Made by a program: the position numbers and the translations under genes
Shown: in pieces, positions 16,791 through 24,542 of the stretch
Numbering within the stretch: the first letter of the stretch is position 1
Layout: every line of letters begins with the position of its first letter
Virus record (IMG/VR): IMGVR_UViG_3300020139_000001
Location: 1 to 64,000 of that record
Origin: a virus
Direction: 5' to 3' (one strand)
DNA: 64,000 nucleotides
The notes under the pieces: generated by a model
What the model saw: the letters and a program-made list of their open reading frames with translations, nothing else
The model's database searches: none
What the model was told of the DNA's origin: nothing

Positions 16791-17519
16791 ATGAGAACAA
16801 TTGTATCTTGTGCATTCCTCAGAGAGAGGAACATGAGTACAGAATGGTTCGTTACGAGATTCGGAGCTCACGCTCGGATTGAGCTCAATGCTTTATTAAA
16901 GCGGCTTGATGAGAGTAAGGACGGAGACATTGTCGAGATGCTAGTGGAGACTCTGGGACTCACATGCAAAGTGAAAAAGTACTACCCCAACGGTGCGTTG
17001 GAGAGTGTCACACCGTATGTACGAGGACAGATTCATGGTGTGGTAACAGTATACTCGAAAGACGGAAAAGTAGAGATAATGGACACCTTCTTTGGTGGTG
17101 AGCCTCATGGGTTATACAAGTACTACGACGAGCAGGGAAGGTTAGTAGAGAAAGGAAATAGGTATCGAGGAAAGCCGCACGGACTAGTACAGTATCACTA
17201 CTACCTTCCGACTACAATCGTAACTGTGAGAGAGCATTACAACCTTGGTGTGCTTTCTGGCACTAGCACAATCGTAGTCGGGAGTCGAGAGCTCATCCGT
17301 ATTCTGTATCGACTCAACAAAATCTGTGAGTTGAAGTGTTGGAGTCCACGCATGAGATTTGAGTTTGATGAAGAAGGTAACATGATTAGTATGGAGATCA
17401 GTAGCGTGGAGGGCTTACAAAAGATGTTAGAGATATCTGAATGTGTAAAGACTCATCCGGACCCACGAACCTTATGGAAAGAGTTCGACAAATTGGGGCT
17501 CGTTGAGCTCCAACCTTAA
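16791..17519 (+). CDS. MORN-variant repeat protein
   Basis: A 242-residue protein with ACGGAGG just before the ATG. The centre carries repeats of the YwqK/MORN-variant type: YYPNGALESVTPYVRGQIHG, YSKDGKVEIMDTFFGGEPHG, YYDEQGRLVEKGNRYRGKPHG. These are beta-hairpin repeats that usually mediate protein binding. N- and C-terminal portions are unassigned. An overlapping antisense gene ends before it. Its role in the phage is unknown; similar repeats occur in proteins annotated as antitoxins, but no toxin partner is visible here. Confidence 0.7.
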   Translation: MRTIVSCAFLRERNMSTEWFVTRFGAHARIELNALLKRLDESKDGDIVEMLVETLGLTCKVKKYYPNGALESVTPYVRGQIHGVVTVYSKDGKVEIMDTFFGGEPHGLYKYYDEQGRLVEKGNRYRGKPHGLVQYHYYLPTTIVTVREHYNLGVLSGTSTIVVGSRELIRILYRLNKICELKCWSPRMRFEFDEEGNMISMEISSVEGLQKMLEISECVKTHPDPRTLWKEFDKLGLVELQP

Positions 17520-17533
17520 AAATGGAGGTGGCA

Positions 17534-17842
17534 ATGATCAAGTGTGTAGCTGTAGGAATCCACATACTGATAGGTGAAGTTATTCAAGAGAACGAGGAGG
17601 TTCTCGTTATGAGGAAACCTGCTGCGATGCTTCCCAATTCGTTGATGATGTTAGCACCCGGTGCAGAGGAAGATGCAGTCACAATCTACAAGAGGCAGAT
17701 TGTGTTCGAGTTCGTTCCAGGCAAAGCACACGTTGATGCATACCAAGAACTTTGTACTAGGTATGCAGCACAATCTGCAGGAATTGTGCTTGCGTCTGAT
17801 ACGAAGGTAGTACCGTTGACCAAAAACAAGACCAAAGACTAA
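17534..17842 (+). CDS. Small beta-barrel-like hypothetical protein
   Basis: A 102-residue protein; ATG at 17534 is chosen because GGAGGTGG lies immediately upstream, overlapping the earlier possible ATG. The opening KCVAVGIHILIGEVIQENEEVLVMRKPAA has the strand pattern of small Sm-like proteins found in T4-like phages, where such proteins are common beside DNA genes. The match is by eye only. The remainder is helical. Confidence 0.6.
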   Translation: MIKCVAVGIHILIGEVIQENEEVLVMRKPAAMLPNSLMMLAPGAEEDAVTIYKRQIVFEFVPGKAHVDAYQELCTRYAAQSAGIVLASDTKVVPLTKNKTKD

Positions 17843-17854
17843 GGAGGTGGGAAA

Positions 17855-18796
17855 ATGATAATTAGGGAGACGATTTCCGGGAAAGAAGTAGTGGACATGT
17901 ATCCGTCTCTTTCGCCTACGGTAAAAGAGACACTAAAGAAGTACCTCGACCTGAGAACACTAGACCAAGTACTTCAGAAGTTTCAATCTGTATCATTCTC
18001 AGAACTAGAACTTCCTGTTCTAGTGGAAAACGACAGAATTCTCTGCTTCCCAAAGCACAACTTTGACACAGGTTATGTCAATGTGCTGGTTGATGAGCTA
18101 GTTCGTACGGGATACGTCCGGAGGGGGATGCACCTTATACGCGCAGTTGATGGCCTCGAGTCGGAAGTACTACCGAACGACATATACAAAAGCAGGATGC
18201 TATACGATGTAGACCTTTCCGATGGGATGTACTCTTATTCATATGAACTGCTTCGAATGGTTTGCACCAATCGAAGCTATGTGCCAGACGTTTCCTATAG
18301 GAGAGCAGCAAGAGTTCCGGCGTCGGTAGAGGTTCTCAGACATAGTCCTCTACTCAGCCCAGAGTCTCCAGCTTCATGGAGTGTTGTTGCAGTAAGACAG
18401 AAACTGTCTCCACTTCAGCACTTACCTATCACATGTAGCAACTTATTGAGAGCATATCAAATAAGCAAGATGTTCGAGCAAACCTCTATAGTACAGACGA
18501 AATACATTAAATGGACGGAGCAAGCAAACCTCATTCTATCAAAGTACGAGCTTATGTCATCAGGCCTACCAAGTGACGATATGTTCTCACTACTGAGTAG
18601 ACAGCCCAAAGGATGGAAAGACACCGCGCTTGGAAGTATGAGCGTATACGAACTTTGGAACGACTTGACAGAGATCATATCAAGAGCAGACGAGTCTGAA
18701 GACACGGATAGGACTCTTGATGCTCTCGTCAAGGCTGGTTCACTTTTGAACGAGAGTAAGAACAGGATGGTGGTTGCTCAACCCAAGAAGCTATGA
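17855..18796 (+). CDS. Hypothetical protein upstream of primase
   Basis: A 313-residue protein of no recognised family with AAGGAGGTGG before its ATG. It appears alpha/beta in the first half and helical in the second (YIKWTEQANLILSKYELM, YELWNDLTEIISRA). The stop overlaps the primase ATG by four bases, so a replication role is likely from context. No metal-binding or nucleotide motif is visible. Confidence 0.7.
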   Translation: MIIRETISGKEVVDMYPSLSPTVKETLKKYLDLRTLDQVLQKFQSVSFSELELPVLVENDRILCFPKHNFDTGYVNVLVDELVRTGYVRRGMHLIRAVDGLESEVLPNDIYKSRMLYDVDLSDGMYSYSYELLRMVCTNRSYVPDVSYRRAARVPASVEVLRHSPLLSPESPASWSVVAVRQKLSPLQHLPITCSNLLRAYQISKMFEQTSIVQTKYIKWTEQANLILSKYELMSSGLPSDDMFSLLSRQPKGWKDTALGSMSVYELWNDLTEIISRADESEDTDRTLDALVKAGSLLNESKNRMVVAQPKKL

Positions 18797-19545
18797 TCCT
18801 CACACTATCACAAATCAAGCACCGACGCTTCGTCAAGAGGGATGAGTTCAGGACGAATTGCATCTTCTGTGGAGATAACAAGGAACATCTCTATGTGAAT
18901 ACTGCCAATCAAGTGTTCCATTGTTTTAAATGTGGGGCTAGTGGACGCGTCATGATTGATAGCGACATTCGTATAACTCCTTATACAGCTACATCCCCGC
19001 CAACATTTATTGATCCTACAGAAGATGCAATTCGCTATTTGTCAAGTCGTGGACTAACTATGCAAGAGATCCTCATCTTTTGTCCCAAGTCTAGTCCGCA
19101 ACTTCCACAGTACGTATTCTCCTTCTACTCTCGTACTGCTATTGTTGGTAGAGCTATTGTGGACGACGTTCCGAAGTATCGTATCTATGAGTCTCGAGGT
19201 ACTCGGCTTTGGGGAGTAGAGTACATCGACATACGAAAGCCGATCGTGGTAGTCGAAGGGCTATTCGATTTGTTTGCTGTACGTCGCACATATCTCAATG
19301 TTGTTGCTGTGCTTGGAAAAGCGCTATCGCCGCACGTGGAGAGCTACTTGTCTAACTACCCCTCTCGAGTATACCTATGTTTGGATGCAGATGCATATAG
19401 GGAACAGACACTACTAAGAGATCGACTCCGTAGGTACAAAGAGAACGCGTACTGTGTGTATTTATCCTCGGGTGATCCTTGGGACCATAGGGATAGGTTG
19501 AGGTTCGACCAGATCACACAAGAGGAGGGGGATGTCTATGTTTAA
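18793..19545 (+). CDS. DnaG-type DNA primase (compact)
   Basis: A 250-residue bacterial-type primase. The N-terminal zinc ribbon has Cys23, Cys26, Cys44 and Cys47 (CIFCG...HCFKCG). The Toprim domain has the catalytic glutamate in VVVEGLFD (Glu155) and the metal-binding acids in YLCLDADAY (Asp198, Asp200). The usual C-terminal helicase-interaction domain is missing, as in short phage primases such as T4 gp61. It makes RNA primers for lagging-strand synthesis. No replicative helicase gene is recognised in this window. Confidence 0.9.
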   Translation: MILTLSQIKHRRFVKRDEFRTNCIFCGDNKEHLYVNTANQVFHCFKCGASGRVMIDSDIRITPYTATSPPTFIDPTEDAIRYLSSRGLTMQEILIFCPKSSPQLPQYVFSFYSRTAIVGRAIVDDVPKYRIYESRGTRLWGVEYIDIRKPIVVVEGLFDLFAVRRTYLNVVAVLGKALSPHVESYLSNYPSRVYLCLDADAYREQTLLRDRLRRYKENAYCVYLSSGDPWDHRDRLRFDQITQEEGDVYV

Positions 19546-19819
19546 GGTCACCTATATTGGCGTACACGACTTCTTGCGACACATTCACAGTAGGGGTACT
19601 ATCAGCACAACGGTAGAAGAAGGAGAACAAACAGTAACGTGGTCTGCAGTCCTACAATCTATGCGTGATGGATGGTGTGCTTTCCTACGAACGCCTACGC
19701 ACGATCGAGAACTAAACAAAAAGCTGCTCAAGCAAATCGAGACAGAACTGAACAATCTCTATCCACTGTCGTCACTGCAGAAGCTGATCGACACAGAGAG
19801 ACCAATTCTGTATCCTTAA
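19538..19819 (+). CDS. Small hypothetical protein
   Basis: A 93-residue protein (95 if started at 19532). AGGAGG at 19522-19528 fits ATG 19538 better. It overlaps the primase end. The C-terminal half is a charged helix (RELNKKLLKQIETELNNLY). No family is recognised. It closes the primase operon, as a 62-base regulatory-looking gap follows. Confidence 0.65.
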   Translation: MFKVTYIGVHDFLRHIHSRGTISTTVEEGEQTVTWSAVLQSMRDGWCAFLRTPTHDRELNKKLLKQIETELNNLYPLSSLQKLIDTERPILYP

Positions 19820-19827
19820 CATAGCCC

Positions 19828-19875
19828 ACCTCCTACATCTTTCCATTTTATATTATACAAAAAATTGTAGGAGGT
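19828..19875 (+). promoter_or_regulatory. Inverted repeat pairing with the next gene's ribosome site
   Basis: The 10-base arm acctcctaca (19828-19837) is the exact reverse complement of tgtaggaggt (19866-19875), which is the ribosome binding site of the gene at 19882. Between them is an AT-rich 28-base stretch containing tattat, a possible -10 box. If transcripts enter from upstream the ribosome site can be hidden in a hairpin; if they start in the loop it is free. This would make expression depend on the promoter used. Confidence 0.6.
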
Positions 19876-19881
19876 ACTAGT

Positions 19882-20172
19882 ATGGAAAAGATCCTTGAAG
19901 ATTTGGGCTCTCTCCTTCGACACAAGGGTCAGTACTATGGTGACACATTTGGTACGGTTCCGAAGCTGCTACGTATTCTTTATGAGTCACGCAGAAACGA
20001 ACAAGGCCAGTACGTGCTGGACGATAAGGATTGGGACAATATGGTTGCTGTAGTCAGAGTTCTCGATAAGATGTGTAGACTTGTCGCTGGAGACAGAGGA
20101 GAGGAATCTGCGTGGAAGGACATAGCAGGGTACGCAATTCTTTCTCTCAACAGAGCGTTACAAGCAAAGTAG
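19882..20172 (+). CDS. Small phage helical protein (MazG/DUF1599-like, tentative)
   Basis: A 96-residue all-helical protein. Segments HKGQYYGDTFGTVPKLLRIL and NMVAVVRVLDKMCRLV, then AWKDIAGYAILSLNRAL, match a pattern shared by many small phage proteins with MazG-like or DUF1599-like helical folds. These are suspected to act on nucleotides, but function is not established and the assignment is by memory of pattern. Preceded by TAGGAGG inside an inverted repeat. Confidence 0.65.
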   Translation: MEKILEDLGSLLRHKGQYYGDTFGTVPKLLRILYESRRNEQGQYVLDDKDWDNMVAVVRVLDKMCRLVAGDRGEESAWKDIAGYAILSLNRALQAK

Positions 20173-20208
20173 TCGTTGACTACTGATCCTTTTATAGGAG
20201 GTTAAAAT

Positions 20209-20901
20209 ATGTCAGTATTACAAGAGTTCTTAGAGGGGACTAGAGTGAGCCCTGTAACGTCATACTTTGTCCCAAAGCTTGGGCAAAACCATTTGCGAGT
20301 TGTAGTCAAAGGAAAACCTGTACTAACGTACAGGAGCCACTTCTTGAAGTACTCGATGATGTGCGCCCTCGATAATTGTTGGGTTTGTCGTATTGCAGAA
20401 ACTTTCGACTTGCCAGACTTCAGGGCGAGAGAAATGCGTGCAATCTACGTCGCAGATCTCGATGATCCCAACCCCCTAATCAAGTTGTTTACGTTTGGCC
20501 CAAGCATTGCTGGGAAACTTAATCTTATAGCATCAAACACGGAGATCTTGGATGAGGCAAAAGGTGCTATCCTCATCCTACAGAGATCCGGACAAGGTAG
20601 GAATACTAGGTACGAGATAGTACCTTCTAAGATTCTTGACCTCAGGACCATACCTCAGTATATCGAAGAGTATAAAGAGCTACCTCCACTGCAGGAAGCA
20701 CTCCAGAACGAAAGAGTACCTACTCCAGAGGTGATCCTAAACGACCTGAAAGACATTGTGAAGCCGGATGTGTATCAAGCTATTGCAGACTGGATTAAGG
20801 AGGTTACAGCTCCACCAGAACAAGATGTTCCTACTCCAACTATTACTACACAGGCGCAAGTTGACTTACAGTCTATCTTACAGTCTCTCAAGAAGAAGTG
20901 A
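20209..20901 (+). CDS. Single-stranded DNA-binding protein (T4 gp32-like)
   Basis: A 230-residue protein with TAGGAGGTT upstream. The central region matches the gp32-type core: a cysteine/histidine zinc element in FLKYSMMCALDNCWVCRIA (about residues 44-64), then AREMRAIYVADLDDPNPLIKL and the strand GAILILQRSGQGRNTRYEIVP. It would coat single-stranded DNA during replication and recombination. The C-terminal tail is Pro/Thr-rich then ends in Lys, and lacks the acidic tail of T4 gp32. The downstream gene starts within its stop codon (GTGA). Confidence 0.83.
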   Translation: MSVLQEFLEGTRVSPVTSYFVPKLGQNHLRVVVKGKPVLTYRSHFLKYSMMCALDNCWVCRIAETFDLPDFRAREMRAIYVADLDDPNPLIKLFTFGPSIAGKLNLIASNTEILDEAKGAILILQRSGQGRNTRYEIVPSKILDLRTIPQYIEEYKELPPLQEALQNERVPTPEVILNDLKDIVKPDVYQAIADWIKEVTAPPEQDVPTPTITTQAQVDLQSILQSLKKK

Positions 20902-21455
20902 CTCGAAGACTAGAGAAGTTTCTTAGGCGTAGGAACGTCATCAGAGTCCTTAAGTATTTATCGTCGTACTTTGGCGTTCCTACGCCAAAACTTTCTATTG
21001 TGACAGACTGTAAGGAACTTGCGTGCTATGATATTGAGAAAAGGACTATAACACTAAGCAGCGATCTACTCGACTCCCCCATTTCCTCACCTCGTATGCC
21101 CCACTTCTTAGATTGCATTATTCATGAGTTCGCTCACCATTTATGCAATCTGAATGGGTTGATGAGAGTCAATGGTAGGGTACATCACTTTTGGTTTGCT
21201 GCAGAACTGTGGAGGACAATTGTTGCAATCTATGGAGTAGAAAATGTAAGGATGTATGGTACATCCTATGAGTCAAAACTAGTGCAGAAATATCTCCAAT
21301 CTCTGGAGGAAGAATATGAGAGTCAAAGTTTGTACTGTACCCCCAAAGCGGATGCTGAAACACTACGTACCACTAGAGTGGCACGAACTAGGAGGTCCCA
21401 TTCAGCCACCACTAGATCATCACGGAGAAAGCGCAGACCTACCTCCTCCCGTTAG
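20898..21455 (+). CDS. SprT-like zinc metalloprotein
   Basis: A 185-residue protein with the zinc-metallopeptidase motif IIHEFAHHL (His76, Glu77, His80) and a later HHFWFAAEL with His96/97 as likely third ligand, the layout of SprT-like proteins, some of which cleave DNA-protein crosslinks. GTG start overlaps the SSB stop. The last 30 residues are almost all Arg, Ser and Thr and lie in the region shared with the next gene in another frame, so this tail probably arose by overprinting. Confidence 0.8.
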   Translation: MTRRLEKFLRRRNVIRVLKYLSSYFGVPTPKLSIVTDCKELACYDIEKRTITLSSDLLDSPISSPRMPHFLDCIIHEFAHHLCNLNGLMRVNGRVHHFWFAAELWRTIVAIYGVENVRMYGTSYESKLVQKYLQSLEEEYESQSLYCTPKADAETLRTTRVARTRRSHSATTRSSRRKRRPTSSR

Positions 21456-22152
21456 AAGAGCCTTCACAGAGCTCTTCGGTATCCACAAAAGAAGAAAAGT
21501 TACTTACATTTGCAATCACTTTGATTGCGAAATGTTGTTCACGATTGCGGGTCTGCAAGGCATTTATGTTCCCCAATCTTTGTGGGAGATAGTTGAGTAT
21601 AGAGACGTTTCGTTTTATGTTGGCGTACGACCTCTGTTTATAGAGACAGAACATCCACAAGGTTGGAAGATCGCTATCACTAATGCTATACTGTCTCAAT
21701 ATAGGCTGATCGGCGACATCACTCCACTCGTACGAGAGCTACTTCGATTGATCAAGAGTGAGAACATCTACGCGTTCGTACTGGATCGTCCTAATGTCGT
21801 GCTCTTTGCTGAAGAACCTCTACGTGTAGGAGTTGCTTTCCCATCGAAAAGATCTCAAGGATTCTCCTCTTTCTACATGTACGCAGATCTTGTGATTGCT
21901 TATGACGGAAGAAAGATTTCTATAGGTCTACGTTCGGAAGAGTACCTTCACCTTTTTGGTCCTACAGGACTGCTCTCCTTAGCAAGTATGTTAGGCGGCG
22001 GTTGGGGTGGTAGAAGCATGCTTATATGCTCTCCTAGATCGCAGAAGATGTCGCTTCCACAGCTTATGGAGGTCGTGTCTAAAGTACTGCGTTTTTTGAA
22101 GGGAGGACGAGATGTCAGATTTATTCGAAACTCTCGGCATCGCACCTGTTGA
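21316..22152 (+). CDS. Hypothetical protein overlapping SprT-like and RecA genes
   Basis: A 278-residue protein of unrecognised family. CTGGAGGAAG lies before ATG 21316, which is 140 bases inside the SprT-like gene, and the end overlaps the RecA gene by 41 bases. Its sequence includes PPLDHHGESADLPPPVRRAF, then ICNHFDCEMLFTIAGLQG, suggesting an alpha/beta core with His/Asp residues that could bind metal. The C-terminal 100 residues are strand-rich. Placement between SSB and recombinase suggests a DNA role. Confidence 0.7.
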   Translation: MRVKVCTVPPKRMLKHYVPLEWHELGGPIQPPLDHHGESADLPPPVRRAFTELFGIHKRRKVTYICNHFDCEMLFTIAGLQGIYVPQSLWEIVEYRDVSFYVGVRPLFIETEHPQGWKIAITNAILSQYRLIGDITPLVRELLRLIKSENIYAFVLDRPNVVLFAEEPLRVGVAFPSKRSQGFSSFYMYADLVIAYDGRKISIGLRSEEYLHLFGPTGLLSLASMLGGGWGGRSMLICSPRSQKMSLPQLMEVVSKVLRFLKGGRDVRFIRNSRHRTC

Positions 22153-23116
22153 CTCCGACCTCAAAACAGATGTGAAAGAGGTCATTCCTACTAACATAAT
22201 TCCTCTCGACATAGCTACTGGAGTAGGAGGCATACCTAGAGGCAGAATGACCTCCATTATAGGAAAATACAGCACGTGCAAGAGTACTATTAGCATACTA
22301 CTTGCGCGCAGTAATCATATGTTAGGAGGAAAGACGATCATACTTGACACAGAAAATACATACGAATCCACGAGACTAAAGTCTCTGGGTGTTGACCCTA
22401 AGAGTGTAGCTATCCTCACTTCTTACAAAGAAGATGTTGGATTCACTATGGAAACTGCATCTGAGTTCATTCTTTCTGCAGCAAAACTAGCTAAACCAGA
22501 GGACAAGTTGCTCATTATTTGGGACACTATCAGTAGTACACCATTAGCAGCAGAGGTAGCAGAGGAAGTAGACTTTGATAGTTTGAAGAAGCTTATGGGT
22601 ACACACTCGAGAATGCTCTCGAGACTCCTTAGAGCAGTGCCTAAAACATTTGTAGATAACAACGTCACTTTTGTTATGGTTGTACAACCAAAGATTGATC
22701 CGATGACAGGTTCGACCACGTATCTGGGGGAGCTTCCTATCAAGTTCCACTCCTCTATGATCATTCAATTGTCCACTTTCTCAAAAGAGGAGAAGCGTAT
22801 GACTATACAATTCGAGATCGTGAAGAACAAGGTAGCCCCTCCTAGTGGAAGAGGCAAATTTATCTACTACTACAAAGAGGGAGTAGACTACGTCTCTGCT
22901 TGGGAGCCCGCTGTAGGAAAGTCTGCTGCACACTATACGTTAGACAACGTCTCTGTTAAGAGAACAGAGTCGGCTCTCCTTTTGCGAAAGAAGAAAGAAC
23001 TAATTGAACAATTAGTTCTTTCTTCCTTAGCAAGACCCATTCCTTATCGCGTACTTATTCCGGATATGGAACAGACTAGAACAACAGAGGAGGAGGAAAA
23101 TGTTCAAACTGTCTGA
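22112..23116 (+). CDS. RecA/UvsX-family recombinase
   Basis: A 334-residue strand-exchange ATPase. GKYSTCKST (residues 51-59) occupies the Walker A position with Cys56 where a glycine is normal, and LLIIWDTISSTP is the Walker B region. TFVMVVQPKIDPMTG and the following GELPIKFHSS match the loop 1/loop 2 and RecA-core order. It starts after GAAGGGAGG within the preceding gene. With the gp32-like SSB and UvsW helicase it forms the recombination module. A perfect 16-bp hairpin lies in the last part of the gene. Confidence 0.87.
   Translation: MSDLFETLGIAPVDSDLKTDVKEVIPTNIIPLDIATGVGGIPRGRMTSIIGKYSTCKSTISILLARSNHMLGGKTIILDTENTYESTRLKSLGVDPKSVAILTSYKEDVGFTMETASEFILSAAKLAKPEDKLLIIWDTISSTPLAAEVAEEVDFDSLKKLMGTHSRMLSRLLRAVPKTFVDNNVTFVMVVQPKIDPMTGSTTYLGELPIKFHSSMIIQLSTFSKEEKRMTIQFEIVKNKVAPPSGRGKFIYYYKEGVDYVSAWEPAVGKSAAHYTLDNVSVKRTESALLLRKKKELIEQLVLSSLARPIPYRVLIPDMEQTRTTEEEENVQTV
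22991..23024 (+). repeat. Perfect 16-bp intragenic palindrome in RecA gene
   Basis: aagaaagaactaattg at 22991-23006 and its exact reverse complement at 23009-23024, separated by two bases. It lies about 90 bases before the recombinase stop and upstream of queE. No T-run follows, though the right arm is itself T-rich, so attenuation or RNA processing is possible. Confidence 0.9.
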
Positions 23117-23720
23117 GTTGTTCACTAGCATTCAAGGGGAGGTTCAGTGGGTAGGACGCTATAGTGTCTTCGTGCGATTTGCAGGGTGCAACCTGAATTG
23201 TCTTTTTTGTGACACACCTCAAAAAACAAAGATCGATATGGAGATTGATGTACCTCGCCTTTTGTCCTACCTCAAAGAGGCACAAGCTCAGCATGTAGTG
23301 ATAACTGGTGGTGAACCACTTCTCAATATCGCTGAGATTGATTACTTGCTTTCTGAACTTCCCGAAGAAGTCTCTGTTGAGATAGAGACCAATGGTACGT
23401 TACTAGAGAGAGTGCCTAATAAGTGGGTGGGCAAAGTATACTTCAACATCTCCCCCAAAGTACACTACAGAGAACTATATACATCGCTTCCCCCAGACTG
23501 GCCTCATACGGTATACAAATTCCCTGTAGACGAGACCAACTTACAAGAGACAAAGAGTTTCATTATGCACCATCAGATCCCAAAGAAGATAGTGTACTTT
23601 ATGCCAATTTCAAAAACATATACGGAGTATGTGCTAAATGCCCCTATAGTACTAGAGGAGGCACTCTCTTGGAGAGTAAACTTCTCTCCAAGACTTCAAC
23701 TTATACAAGCGGTAAAATAG
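23100..23720 (+). CDS. queE: QueE, 7-carboxy-7-deazaguanine synthase
   Basis: A 206-residue radical SAM enzyme that rearranges 6-carboxytetrahydropterin to 7-carboxy-7-deazaguanine, a step to preQ0. The iron-sulfur motif is GCNLNCLFCD (CxxxCxxC), preceded by SIQGEVQWVGR typical of QueE, with ITGGEPLLN as the SAM-binding GGEP motif and a C-terminal NFSPRLQLI. GAGGAGGA precedes the ATG, which overlaps the recombinase end by 17 bases. It forms a modification module with the DpdA-like gene and the GAT-QueC fusion. Confidence 0.92.
   Translation: MFKLSELFTSIQGEVQWVGRYSVFVRFAGCNLNCLFCDTPQKTKIDMEIDVPRLLSYLKEAQAQHVVITGGEPLLNIAEIDYLLSELPEEVSVEIETNGTLLERVPNKWVGKVYFNISPKVHYRELYTSLPPDWPHTVYKFPVDETNLQETKSFIMHHQIPKKIVYFMPISKTYTEYVLNAPIVLEEALSWRVNFSPRLQLIQAVK
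23667..23693 (+). repeat. 10-bp inverted repeat near end of queE
   Basis: tcttggagag (23667-23676) and its exact reverse complement (23684-23693) enclose a 7-base loop, about 30 bases before the queE stop. Confidence 0.7.
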
Positions 23721-23729
23721 AGGTGTGCT

Positions 23730-24542
23730 ATGATTGTATATCACCGAATTATGAAGTACGAAGTCCTGAGGTACTTACAACGACATTTGCCCGCTCCACT
23801 AGCGATCAGCATCTTAGATTATGATGTAGTAATGGACACTAACTGGCTCTCAGTTAGAGAGCACTTCCCTAGTCTGAGGATATTCTTTGATCGTGCTGTG
23901 TTCGAGAAGATCGAAGTCAGCACCGACCAATATCTTCGGTGGGTGGAAGTGCTGAAACCTGACTGTTGGGTACTTCCTGATGTAATCGACTCATTAGAAG
24001 ACACTATCCGTCTACTAGGAGAATACTCCTCTCAGATCTCGACTCTGAAACATAGAGGACAAAGAGTTTTGGTCTTAGCATCAGTACCCACTGATATGTC
24101 AATTGACGAAAAGATTAGAAAGTTTATCCAAGACTTCAGGATTACGCATATCGGTATTCCTTACAGAAGTGGACCTACTCCTACTTCGTTCTACAACCGG
24201 CTGGAAGCAATGTGGTACGCAGATCACCTCCGCTTGAGAAAACATTGGTTAGGTTTGGAGAGGATCACCGAGCTAGGATGTATATTCTTGACAAACGGAA
24301 GTTTAGATACTAATCTGTGTCTAGCTTCCACACTAGAGGGGTTCAGGATATCTGAGCACTACTCAAAGATAGCTATCCCAGAGAAAGTGGAGAGGATCGA
24401 TGTAGATCTTTTAAGAGAGAATATTCTGTTGTTGGAGAACTACATTAACTCCCTACGGAGGAAGTATGGCAGTACTCCATATACTAGACGAAAATTTTAC
24501 AAAGGTCGAAGACCATACCGAAGAGGAGTTCGCGTGTCTTAG
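23730..24542 (+). CDS. DpdA-like DNA guanine transglycosylase
   Basis: A 270-residue TGT-family protein, predicted to exchange guanine in DNA for a 7-deazaguanine base. The order of motifs fits DpdA: FFDRAVFEK (51-60) where DpdA has a DSGAF-type motif with the first acid, YLRWVEVLKPDCWVLPDVIDS (68-88) with the second acid, then HIGIPY (140-145) and a LGL stretch. The first motif is diverged. It starts 9 bases after queE, with AGAGGTG before the ATG, and overlaps the helicase by 77 bases. The alternative, a tRNA transglycosylase, is less likely because length and neighbours fit the phage DNA type. Confidence 0.75.
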   Translation: MIVYHRIMKYEVLRYLQRHLPAPLAISILDYDVVMDTNWLSVREHFPSLRIFFDRAVFEKIEVSTDQYLRWVEVLKPDCWVLPDVIDSLEDTIRLLGEYSSQISTLKHRGQRVLVLASVPTDMSIDEKIRKFIQDFRITHIGIPYRSGPTPTSFYNRLEAMWYADHLRLRKHWLGLERITELGCIFLTNGSLDTNLCLASTLEGFRISEHYSKIAIPEKVERIDVDLLRENILLLENYINSLRRKYGSTPYTRRKFYKGRRPYRRGVRVS

